A DNA stretch of 12,390 bases from Candidatus Latescibacterota bacterium (lineage in GTDB: Bacteria; Latescibacterota; UBA2968; UBA8231), in NCBI GenBank assembly GCA_022827165.1, contig JAJDTN010000137.1, positions 1 through 12,390 on the forward strand, in the 5' to 3' direction. Each line of letters begins with the position of its first letter. Position 1 is the stretch's first letter. The position numbers and the translations under genes were made by a program. Shown one piece after another: positions 5,484-12,319 of the stretch. The notes below the pieces were generated by a model that searched no databases, had not been told where the DNA came from, and saw only the letters and a program-made list of their open reading frames with translations.

Positions 5484-6451
5484 CGTCCTGCCTCCGGGCC
5501 CCTGCCCATCAGCTCGGACATTCGGTCCGGCGTCGGCAGGGCCGGTCCGAAGTGGCCCATGGCGGTCACGGCAATGGCGCCGGCGGCGTTGGCGAAGGCG
5601 CCGATGCGCTCCGGACCCCAGCCCTCGAGAAAGCCCACCGTCGTCGCCGCGGCGTGGCAGTCGCCGGCGCCGGTGGGCTCCACCACCGGCACGGGATAGC
5701 CGGGGCAGCGCACGGGTTCCGCGCCCTCGGCCAGGACCACGCAGCCCTCGGCGGCCAGGGTCACCACCGCCAGCCGCGGCCCCCGGGCGAGGAGCTCGCG
5801 GCCGGCCTCCACCGGATCCTCGCGGCCGGTGATCGCCGCCGCCTCCTCGAGGGTGGGGGTGACCACGTCGGCAGCGGCCACAGCCTCCTCGAAGGCCGCC
5901 GCCGTCCCCGCGGCGCCGGGGAGGGCGCGCACGTTCGGGTCGAAGGAGACGGGGACCCCGGCGTCCCGGGCCGAGGCGATGGCCGCCAGGGACGCCTCGA
6001 GGGCGCCGTCGCTGATCTGCAGGGTGGTGCCGGGCACGTGCAGGGCGGCGGCGCCGGCGATGGCCCCGGGGTCGATGTCCTCCGGGCCGAGGGTGGTGGC
6101 CGCCGAGTCGCGGCGCTGGAAGGCCAGGGTGGTACGTCCCTCGATGCACTCGTGGAAGCAGATCCCGGCCTGGCGCCCGGGGACGCGGAAGACCCGCGAC
6201 ACGTCGACCCCTTCTTCCGCCAGGGCGTCGACCAGGAAGTCGCTGAAGGCGTCGTCCCCGAGGCGCGTGATCAGGGCCGCCGGCCGGCCGCAGCGCACCA
6301 CCGCGGCGGCATAGGTCGCCGGCCCGCCGCCGGCGTACTTCCTCCAGCTCACGGCGCGGCGCATGCTCTGCCCCGCCGGCTCCGGCATGAACTCCACCAG
6401 GGCCTCGCCCAGGGACAGGACCGGGGCGCCGGGGGGGGCGGCGGGGCTCAC
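5480..6451 (-). CDS. PfkB-family sugar kinase
   Basis: A 323-aa ATP-dependent kinase of the ribokinase/PfkB family, of the size of 2-dehydro-3-deoxygluconate kinases and fructokinases. The first signature (41-48, GGGPATYA) has Thr46 where Asn is usual in GGxxxNxA. FDPNVR (170-175) is the D-x-N-x-R block. The second signature is EPTGAGDCHAAA (258-269), with Asp264 as catalytic base and the GAG anion hole; His266 lies where an aromatic residue, usually Phe, is common. NAAGAIAVTAMG (288-299) closes the nucleotide site. The start is GTG at 6449-6451, overlapping the E2 stop as GTGA; GGAGG lies 12 nt upstream. The stop in turn overlaps the hydrolase ATG. It is a firm sugar kinase of unknown substrate; the context favours an acidic or keto sugar. 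Confidence 0.93.
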   Translation of the reverse strand: MSPAAPPGAPVLSLGEALVEFMPEPAGQSMRRAVSWRKYAGGGPATYAAAVVRCGRPAALITRLGDDAFSDFLVDALAEEGVDVSRVFRVPGRQAGICFHECIEGRTTLAFQRRDSAATTLGPEDIDPGAIAGAAALHVPGTTLQISDGALEASLAAIASARDAGVPVSFDPNVRALPGAAGTAAAFEEAVAAADVVTPTLEEAAAITGREDPVEAGRELLARGPRLAVVTLAAEGCVVLAEGAEPVRCPGYPVPVVEPTGAGDCHAAATTVGFLEGWGPERIGAFANAAGAIAVTAMGHFGPALPTPDRMSELMGRGPEAGR

Positions 6452-7911
6452 GGGGCGGCGGGACCTCCGCCTGCAGCGAGGTCGCGGGGCTGCTCCAGGC
6501 CCTGCCGGACATCCTCCAGGAATCCCGCCCCGTAGGCGCCGTCCACGGCCCGGTGGTCGCAGGCCAGGACCAGGGTGATCACCTCGCGCACCGCCGCGGC
6601 CCCCTCCCGGGCCACGACCCGCTCCTCGCTGCGGCCGGCGGCGAGGATCCCGCACTCGGGCGGGTTGATCAGGGGCAGGAACCGGGTGATCCCGTGGCCG
6701 CCGAGGTTGGTCACCGTGAAGCTCGGCGCGGGTTCCGGCGGCACCAGGCCGCGGCGGGCGGACTCCACGAGGGCGGCCCGGGCCTCGGCGAGCTCCGCCA
6801 GGCTCTTGCGGTCGGCGTCGGCCAGGGCCGGCACGAGGACCCCCTCGTCGACGGCGACGGCCAGTCCCACGTGGCACCCCGCCTTGAGGACGAGGCCGCT
6901 GTCGCCGCCGGGGGCGTTGATGCGCTCGTGCCGGCGCAGGGCCCGGGCCGCGGCGGCCACCAGCAGGTCGGTGAGGGAGACGGCCGGATCCCCTCCCAGC
7001 TCCCGGCGCAGGGCCTGGGCCTCGGTGACGTCGACGTCGGCGAAGAGGTGGAAGTGGGGGATGTGGCGGGCGCTGGCGCTCATGCGCTCGGCCACGGCCC
7101 GCCGCAGCCGCGAGTGCGGCGCCGGGCGGTCGCCCTGCTCGACCACGGCGGGGACCGCCGCCGCCGCGGGCACGGGCCCGCCGCTGTCGTTCAGCGCCGC
7201 CGTGAGCACGTCGCGGCGCACCACGCGGCCCCCCGGACCGGAGCCGCGCACCGAGGACAGGTCCACGAGGAGCTGGCGCGCCAGCCGGCGGGCCGAGGGA
7301 GAGGCGGGAGCGCCCGCGGGAGCGGGGACCGCGGCCCGGCTCCGGGGCCCCGGGTCCAGGCCGGTCACCGCGGGTGCATGCGCCCGGGGCGGGGCCGCCG
7401 CGGAAGTGGCGCGAGGGGTTGCTGCCGGCTCGGTGCGTGACTCCCGAGGCGGCGGGGGCGCCGCGGCCTCCGGTGCCGGCGAGAGCCGCGGGTCCGCTGC
7501 AGCCCCGGCTGCTTCCCGCTCCGGCGCCCTGGGACCGGGCGCGGACTTCGCCGCCGTTTCCGCCCCGGTCGCGGATCCCGGCGCGGCGGACGACGGACTC
7601 GCGGCGGATGGCGTCCCGGCGGCTGCCTCCCGCTGCGGCGGCAGGGCCGCGGAACCCGCGTCGTCCGGATCTTCCCCCGGCGCGCCGATCCAGGCGATCG
7701 GCTCCAGGACCCGGGCCTGGTCGCCGGCGGCGACGTCCTGGCGCAGCAGCACCCCGTCCTCGTCGGCCACGACCTCGAAGGCCGCCTTCTCCGACTCGAC
7801 CACGGCGACCACGTCCCCCCGCGACACGGCCTCTCCCTCGGCCTTGCACCATTCCAGGAGCACGCCGGTGGTCAGGTTCTCGCCCACCTGGGGCATGAGC
7901 ACGGGCCTCAT
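6448..7911 (-). CDS. Dihydrolipoamide acyltransferase (E2) of a 2-oxoacid dehydrogenase complex
   Basis: A 487-aa E2 core subunit that moves an acyl group from E1 via lipoamide to CoA. The N-terminal lipoyl domain spans about 1-78, with the lipoylated Lys42 in VVESEKAAFEVV. Next is a very long Ala/Pro/Ser-rich flexible linker (about 79-202). A peripheral subunit-binding domain follows (about 203-240, SPSARRLARQLLVDLSSVRG), then the trimer-forming catalytic domain from about 265 with DHRAVDG (452-458), His453 and Asp457 being the usual catalytic pair. There is a single lipoyl domain. The ATG at 7909-7911 overlaps the E1 beta stop (ATGA) without a clear ribosome-binding site, pointing to coupling. 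The stop overlaps the kinase GTG. No E3 (dihydrolipoyl dehydrogenase) gene is in the window. The acyl specificity (acetyl from pyruvate or acetoin, or branched) is undetermined. Confidence 0.96.
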   Translation of the reverse strand: MRPVLMPQVGENLTTGVLLEWCKAEGEAVSRGDVVAVVESEKAAFEVVADEDGVLLRQDVAAGDQARVLEPIAWIGAPGEDPDDAGSAALPPQREAAAGTPSAASPSSAAPGSATGAETAAKSAPGPRAPEREAAGAAADPRLSPAPEAAAPPPPRESRTEPAATPRATSAAAPPRAHAPAVTGLDPGPRSRAAVPAPAGAPASPSARRLARQLLVDLSSVRGSGPGGRVVRRDVLTAALNDSGGPVPAAAAVPAVVEQGDRPAPHSRLRRAVAERMSASARHIPHFHLFADVDVTEAQALRRELGGDPAVSLTDLLVAAAARALRRHERINAPGGDSGLVLKAGCHVGLAVAVDEGVLVPALADADRKSLAELAEARAALVESARRGLVPPEPAPSFTVTNLGGHGITRFLPLINPPECGILAAGRSEERVVAREGAAAVREVITLVLACDHRAVDGAYGAGFLEDVRQGLEQPRDLAAGGGPAAP

Positions 7912-8924
7912 GCGTACACGGCGCGGCGCACGGCGGCGAGGATGTCGTCCACCTGCGGGATGCAGGCCTGCTCGAGGCCGCGGCTGAAGGGGATCGGCGT
8001 GTTGCGCCCGGCCACGATCTCCACCGGCGCGTCGAGGTAGTCGAAGGCCTCGGCCTGGATGATGGAGGCCATGTCCGAGGCGACGCCGCCGCGGCGCACG
8101 GCCTCCTGGACGATGACCACGTGCTCGGTGCGGCGCACCGACTCCAGGATCGCGTGGCGGTCGAGGGGGACGAGGCTGCGGGGATCGATGACCTCCACCT
8201 CGATGCCCTCGGCCGCCAGCAGCTCCGCCGCCTCCAGGGACCGGGGCACCATGTTCGACCAGGCGACGAGGGTGCAGTCCCGGCCGGCCCGCCTGACGTC
8301 GGCGACGCCGAGGTCGATGGCGTACTCCTCCTCCGGCACCGGCCCTTCGGTCATGTAGAGCAGCTTGTGCTCGATGAAGATCACCGGATCGTCGTCGCGG
8401 ATGGCGCTCGTGAGCAGGCCCTTGGCGTCGTACGGCGTCGACGGCATGGCCACCTTGAGGCCGGGGATGTGGTAGAACAGGGCCTCCAGGCTCTGCGAGT
8501 GCTGGGCGGCGACGGAGTCCCCGACCCCGCCCTGGGTGCGCAGGACCAGGGGCACCGATCCCTTGCCGCCGGACATGAGCCGGAACTTGGCCGCCTGGTT
8601 CACCACCTGGTCCATGGTGAGCAGGGTGAAGTCGACGAAGAGGACCTCCACCACGGGGCGCATGCCGGTGATGGCGGCGCCGACGCCGGCGCCGACGATG
8701 CTCGGCTCGGCGATGGGGGTGTCGATGACGCGCTTCGGTCCGAACTCGGCGTGCAGGCCCTTCGTGATCTGGTAGGAGCCGCCGCGCTCGCCGATGCCGA
8801 CGCCGATGCAGAACACCGTGGGGTCGCGGGCCATCTCCTGGCGCAGGGCCTCGTTGACGGCGTCCCGGTAGAGCAGGGTCCGTCCCTGCTCCTGGGGGGG
8901 TGGAGGGACGGCTGCGGCGGTCAC
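7908..8924 (-). CDS. 2-oxoacid (pyruvate/acetoin-type) dehydrogenase E1 component, beta subunit
   Basis: A 338-aa thiamine-diphosphate-dependent E1 beta subunit that forms the alpha2beta2 heterotetramer with the gene upstream. The transketolase pyrimidine-binding fold has DTPIAEPSIVG, with Glu73 contacting the cofactor aminopyrimidine. The strongly conserved block VDFTLLTMDQVVNQAAKFR begins near 97. QHSQSLEA at 141-148 carries active-site His142, followed by IPGLKVAMPSTPYDAKGLL. The C-terminal transketolase domain follows from about 205. The best overall resemblance is to acetoin/pyruvate dehydrogenase E1 beta. The start is GTG at 8922-8924 within GTGA overlapping the E1 alpha stop; no ribosome-binding site precedes it, so re-initiation is likely. 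The first ~14 residues are Pro/Ala-rich and precede the conserved domain. Confidence 0.95.
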   Translation of the reverse strand: MTAAAVPPPPQEQGRTLLYRDAVNEALRQEMARDPTVFCIGVGIGERGGSYQITKGLHAEFGPKRVIDTPIAEPSIVGAGVGAAITGMRPVVEVLFVDFTLLTMDQVVNQAAKFRLMSGGKGSVPLVLRTQGGVGDSVAAQHSQSLEALFYHIPGLKVAMPSTPYDAKGLLTSAIRDDDPVIFIEHKLLYMTEGPVPEEEYAIDLGVADVRRAGRDCTLVAWSNMVPRSLEAAELLAAEGIEVEVIDPRSLVPLDRHAILESVRRTEHVVIVQEAVRRGGVASDMASIIQAEAFDYLDAPVEIVAGRNTPIPFSRGLEQACIPQVDDILAAVRRAVYA

Positions 8925-9880
8925 GGCGGCAGCTGGTGGACGAAGGCGTCCACGTCCGGCTCCGGGCTGGTGCGGGCGAACTCGAGGGCCGCCTCGATGG
9001 CGGCTTCGACCTCGGCGTCGATGGCGTCCACCTCGCTCTCCGGCGCCCCGGCCTCGGCCAAGTGCCGCCGGCAGAGGATCAGGGGGTCCCGGGACTTGTA
9101 GTGCTCCACCTGGTCTTGGGGCATGTAGTCGCCGGGGTCGTTCACGTGGTGCCCGGCGTGGCGGTAGGTCATCGCCTCGAGCAGGAGCGGCCCGTCGCCG
9201 GCGAGGCAGCGTTGCCGCGCTTCGGCGGCGCGCTCGTACACGGCGGCCACGTCGTTGCCGTCGACGCGGGTCCCCTCGACGCCGTAGCCGAGACCGCGCT
9301 TGTGCAGCTCGCTGAGACGGCTCGACTTGTCGACGGTGGTGGAGACGGCGAACTGGTTGTTCTCGATGACCAGCAGCAGCGGCAGGTCCCAGATCGCCGC
9401 CAGGTTCAGGGCCTCGCCGAAGGTCCCGTGGCAGGCGGCGCCGTCGGAGGAGAACACGACGCACAGGCGGCTCTCGCCGCGGATGGTGGCCCCCAGGGCG
9501 GCGCCCACGCCGATGGGGATGCCGGCGCCGACGATGCCGTTGGCCCCCAGGTTCCCCGCCTCCACGTCGGCGATGTGCATCGACCCGCCGAGGCCGCCGC
9601 AGTAGCCCGTGGCCTTGCCGGTGATCTCGGCGAACATGCGGTCGAGGCGGCCGCCGCGGGCCAGGCAGTGGCCGTGGCCCCGGTGGGTGGAGACGATGTA
9701 GTCGTCGGGGCCGAGGGCGGCGCAGACACCGGCGGCGATCGCCTCCTCGCCGAGGTAGGGGTGCAGGTAGCCGCGGATCCCGCCCTGGCGGTAGAGCCGG
9801 ATGCAGGACTCCTCGAAGCGGCGGATCGTGCAGAGGGTGCGGTAGAGGTCGAGCAGGAGGGCGCGGTCGAGGTCTGGCAT
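8921..9880 (-). CDS. 2-oxoacid (pyruvate/acetoin-type) dehydrogenase E1 component, alpha subunit
   Basis: A 319-aa thiamine-diphosphate E1 alpha subunit. STHRGHGH (64-71) and GSMHIAD (99-105) are family active-site segments. The thiamine-diphosphate/Mg motif runs from SDGAA (145-149) to ENN (173-175), with Asp146 and Asn174 at the expected spacing; the usual first Gly of GDG is Ser145. The phosphorylation-loop region reads YRHAGHHVNDPGDYM (from 239), with His245 where Ser is common in pyruvate dehydrogenase E1 alpha. The ATG at 9878-9880 was chosen over a TTG 9 nt upstream. Neither has a Shine-Dalgarno sequence, and a -10-like TATCTT lies 7 nt upstream, so a leaderless message is possible. 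It is the first gene of the coupled five-gene block. Decarboxylation of a 2-oxoacid or cleavage of an acetoin-like diol/ketone are both open. Confidence 0.95.
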   Translation of the reverse strand: MPDLDRALLLDLYRTLCTIRRFEESCIRLYRQGGIRGYLHPYLGEEAIAAGVCAALGPDDYIVSTHRGHGHCLARGGRLDRMFAEITGKATGYCGGLGGSMHIADVEAGNLGANGIVGAGIPIGVGAALGATIRGESRLCVVFSSDGAACHGTFGEALNLAAIWDLPLLLVIENNQFAVSTTVDKSSRLSELHKRGLGYGVEGTRVDGNDVAAVYERAAEARQRCLAGDGPLLLEAMTYRHAGHHVNDPGDYMPQDQVEHYKSRDPLILCRRHLAEAGAPESEVDAIDAEVEAAIEAALEFARTSPEPDVDAFVHQLPP

Positions 9881-9887
9881 GGGCGGC

Positions 9888-9917
9888 AAGATAGCGGCGG
9901 AGAGGACGCCTCCCCAA
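9888..9917 (-). promoter_or_regulatory. Weak candidate promoter for the E1 alpha operon
   Basis: Read on the minus strand, TTGGGG (9917-9912), an 18-nt spacer, then TATCTT (9893-9888), 3/6 and 4/6 matches to sigma-70 hexamers. Transcription would start at or within 1-2 nt of the E1 alpha ATG, which fits the absence of a ribosome-binding site there. Match quality is low. Confidence 0.25.
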
Positions 9918-9939
9918 GTGGCGGACTCCGGGCTGGGCC

Positions 9940-9968
9940 GCGGGGGCCGGGACTCGAGCAGCCCCCGC
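9940..9968. terminator. GC-rich hairpin upstream of the E1 alpha promoter region
   Basis: A perfect 8-bp stem, GCGGGGGC (9940-9947) and GCCCCCGC (9961-9968), with a 13-nt loop containing CTCGAG. It lies 225 nt after the enolase-superfamily stop and 60 nt before the E1 alpha start. There is no T-tract. It may help end the upstream transcript or serve as a regulatory site; a chance hairpin is possible at this GC content. Confidence 0.35.
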
Positions 9969-10192
9969 CCCGGGCGCAGGCTGTAGCTGCCCCCCGCGAG
10001 AATCGCACCGAAGATCGCTTACCCGGTCGGCGCACGCGCGCGAGGTGCTGGCGACCCCTGCGCTTCAGGCCCGCCCTCATGGCCGATCCGGGGCTGCGGG
10101 GCGAGCGGAGGGTTGCGCAGCGGCCGGCGTAGCGGGAGCAGGGCCGCCTCACCAATTCGCGGTCCCCCCGGCGGGAGCGGCTCCGGCAGGGG

Positions 10193-11371
10193 TCAGGCGC
10201 CGGCGTACCGGGCCAGGGCCGACTCGTCCATCTCGACGCCGAGGCCCGGCGCGTCGGGGAGCCGGAACCCGCCGTCGGCGTACTCCCAGGCGGTGGTGCC
10301 CACGAGGGAGGCGCGCTCCGCCAGGCCGGCCTGGAACTCCTGCAGGCAGGTCTCCGGGCAGGCGGCGGCGAAGTGCAGGGTGGCGGCCTGGAACGGGCCG
10401 AGGCCGTTGCCCATGTGCGGCGTCGTCGGCACCCCGGCGGCAGCCGCCTGGTCGCGCTGGCGCAGGCCGTCGCTGAGGCCGGTGCGGCCCACGTCGGGCT
10501 GGAAGACCTCCAGGGCCGGCGGGTCGAACCAGGCCTGCGTCTGCCAGTGGGTGCGGAAGTGCTCGCCCAGGGCGATCGGCGCCCCCGGGTGGCGGAGCAG
10601 CTCGCGGTGGCCGTCGAGATCCTCCGGCTCCAGGGGGCACTCCAGCCAGCGGCAGCCGAGGTCGCCGTAGCGCTTGCGGGCCTCGGCGGCGCGCTCGGGA
10701 GCCACCATCCACAGGGTGTCCACCATCCACTGCTCGACTTCCGCCCCGGACTGCAGGAACTCCAACTCCGCGGTACCGGCGTCGAGGTCCCCGTCGAAGA
10801 ACAGCTTGACCCCGCGCAGACCGGTGTCGAGCCAGGAGCGCAGGTGTTCCAGGCGGTCGCCGGGGGTGGCCCGGCGCAGGCCGGAGAGGTACACGGGGAT
10901 CTGCGCCCGGGGCTCCTGGCACAAGAGGGCGGCGGCGGGCACCCCCTCCCGGCGGCCGATGGCGTCGTACAGGGCGATGTCCACGGCGGCCATGGCGTCG
11001 AGCCAGTACCCGGCGGCGTAGCCGCGGCCCCGCTGGGCGTCGTAGAGGAAGTCCCACAGCTCCGCCGGGTGGCCGAACTCCCGGCCGCGGGCCATGGGCA
11101 GGACCAGGCTCTCGGCCACCAGGGCCGCCACCTCGGGGCCGATGGGGCAGTTCGCCTCGCCCCAGCCCGTGGATCCGTCGGCGAGCTGGACGCGCACGAT
11201 CACGCTCTCCACGAGGCGCGGGTAGACGGTGCGCCAGCCGTCGCGAAACTCGAAGCGGGCGCCGGCGGCGGACCCCACGCCGCGCCTGTAGTCCTCCCAG
11301 TACGACGGCTCGTCGCTGAAAGCGACGTGGAAGGCGGTCAGCCCGGAGATGGAGAAGTCGGTGGCAGCCAC
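10193..11371 (-). CDS. Mandelate racemase/muconate-lactonizing (enolase superfamily) enzyme
   Basis: A 392-aa enolase-superfamily protein with the N-terminal capping domain (about 5-140) and a (beta/alpha)7-beta barrel. Predicted Mg ligands at strand ends are Asp218 (WMVDTLW), Glu244 (WLECPLEPED) and Glu270 (IALGEHF). Asp293 (FQPDVGRTG) and His319 (TPHMGNG) look like the Asp-His dyad. The usual K-x-K motif reads VKLFF: Lys189 is kept but the second Lys is Phe191. Such enzymes abstract a proton alpha to a carboxylate, often dehydrating sugar acids. The start is GTG at 11369-11371 with AGGG 5 nt upstream, 18 nt after the dioxygenase stop, so the two genes are probably one transcript. It is likely an acid-sugar dehydratase or racemase of non-standard type. 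Confidence 0.93.
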   Translation of the reverse strand: MAATDFSISGLTAFHVAFSDEPSYWEDYRRGVGSAAGARFEFRDGWRTVYPRLVESVIVRVQLADGSTGWGEANCPIGPEVAALVAESLVLPMARGREFGHPAELWDFLYDAQRGRGYAAGYWLDAMAAVDIALYDAIGRREGVPAAALLCQEPRAQIPVYLSGLRRATPGDRLEHLRSWLDTGLRGVKLFFDGDLDAGTAELEFLQSGAEVEQWMVDTLWMVAPERAAEARKRYGDLGCRWLECPLEPEDLDGHRELLRHPGAPIALGEHFRTHWQTQAWFDPPALEVFQPDVGRTGLSDGLRQRDQAAAAGVPTTPHMGNGLGPFQAATLHFAAACPETCLQEFQAGLAERASLVGTTAWEYADGGFRLPDAPGLGVEMDESALARYAGA

Positions 11372-11389
11372 GGTTGCCCTGGGACGACG

Positions 11390-12319
11390 CTACATCGGGT
11401 CCGTCGCCGCCGCCGCTCCGGCCTGCGCTTCCGCCCAGGCCTTGAGCGGGACGTCGTCCCAGTTGCGGGTGATCCAGTACTGGGAGGCGGGGTGGAACTC
11501 CGGTTCCTCCCCGAGCGGGTGCGACCCGGGGCCCAGGGCCCCCAGCAGCTGGCGGCGGGTCGGGGAGCAGCGCGCGATCAGCCCGGGGTCCTGCTCCACG
11601 TAGTCGGTGGGGCGCAGCCAGCGGTAGTGGTAGCCCACGTGCATGATCTTGCGGGTCCGGTCCGACAGGTTGGGACCCACGCAGTGCCAGGTGGCCGTGC
11701 GCCAAAGCACCGCCGTGCCGGGCGGCGTTCTCAGCTCGACGGCGTCCTCCATGTCGACCCCGCCGCCCTCCCTCAGCTCCCGCACCGGACGCAGGTGGCT
11801 GCCCGGCATCATCCACAGGTTGCCGCGGTTCGGCTCGCTGAGGTCGGAGAGGGCGTAGAAGATCTTGATCTCCATGAAGGGCAGCCGCCCGTCGAGGGAG
11901 GGGGCCTCGAACAGGTAGTTGCCGGCCAGGTCGGGGTGCCAGTTGACGTTGCGGTAGGCTTCCTGGTCCTCCCCGTCGCCGAGGCCGACGGCGCCGGCGC
12001 GCATCCCCTCGGGATAGGGAGGGCGGTAGTCGAGGTGGGAGGTGCGGATCTGGATGTTCCAGCCGATGGCGTCGACGACGAGAGGCAGGGCCTTGGGGTG
12101 ATCGACGAGGTCGAGGAAGGCCTCGTGGTGGGCGAGGGCGTTGCGCACGGCGAAGGGCTCTTCGGGGCCGAGTCCCGAGGAGTCCCTGACCCGGGCGGCG
12201 ACCTCGTCGACGGCGGCGAGGAGGCGGTCGACCTCGGGCTCGTCGAGGAAGTCATCGAGGACGACGAACCCCTTCTCCTCGAAGTCCCGCTCCTGGGCGG
12301 GGGTCATGGCGATGGCCAT
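11390..12319 (-). CDS. Phytanoyl-CoA dioxygenase (PhyH) family Fe(II)/2-oxoglutarate oxygenase
   Basis: A 309-aa non-haem iron oxygenase with a double-stranded beta-helix fold. The facial triad is His128-x-Asp130 in NWHPDLAG and distal His212 in TWHCVGPN. The basic cluster after it (DRTRK, Arg221/Arg223) is a good candidate for binding the 2-oxoglutarate carboxylate. The conserved N-terminal segment FEEKGFVVLDDFL (13-25) is typical of the family. MPGSH (171-175) precedes the distal half. The ATG at 12317-12319 has GGAG 7 nt upstream; a second in-frame ATG four codons on is less likely. It is followed after 18 nt by the enolase-superfamily gene. It hydroxylates or oxidatively removes a group from an unknown small molecule. 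Confidence 0.93.
   Translation of the reverse strand: MAIAMTPAQERDFEEKGFVVLDDFLDEPEVDRLLAAVDEVAARVRDSSGLGPEEPFAVRNALAHHEAFLDLVDHPKALPLVVDAIGWNIQIRTSHLDYRPPYPEGMRAGAVGLGDGEDQEAYRNVNWHPDLAGNYLFEAPSLDGRLPFMEIKIFYALSDLSEPNRGNLWMMPGSHLRPVRELREGGGVDMEDAVELRTPPGTAVLWRTATWHCVGPNLSDRTRKIMHVGYHYRWLRPTDYVEQDPGLIARCSPTRRQLLGALGPGSHPLGEEPEFHPASQYWITRNWDDVPLKAWAEAQAGAAAATDPM

Larger units (their letters stand above)
9881..10192. other. 312-nt non-coding gap between the enolase-superfamily gene and the E1 alpha operon
   Basis: No convincing gene lies here. Frames that stay open are antisense or out-of-frame extensions of neighbours, expected at this GC content. It contains the hairpin at 9940-9968, the weak promoter at 9888-9917, and an alternating GC tract (CGCACGCGCGCG, about 10031-10042). 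It probably holds the end of one transcript and the promoter of the next. Confidence 0.6.

Noticed and set aside
8900..10132. Long plus-strand open frame opposite E1 alpha and the gap
   Set aside because: Antisense shadow with Gly/Val/Ala/Asp-rich composition and no recognisable motif; the opposite strand encodes a clear E1 alpha.
9406..10155. Minus-strand open frame covering the 312-nt gap
   Set aside because: It is an out-of-frame reading of E1 alpha, rich in Pro/Ser/Ala/Arg, with no conserved block. The gap part has no ribosome-binding site or family similarity.
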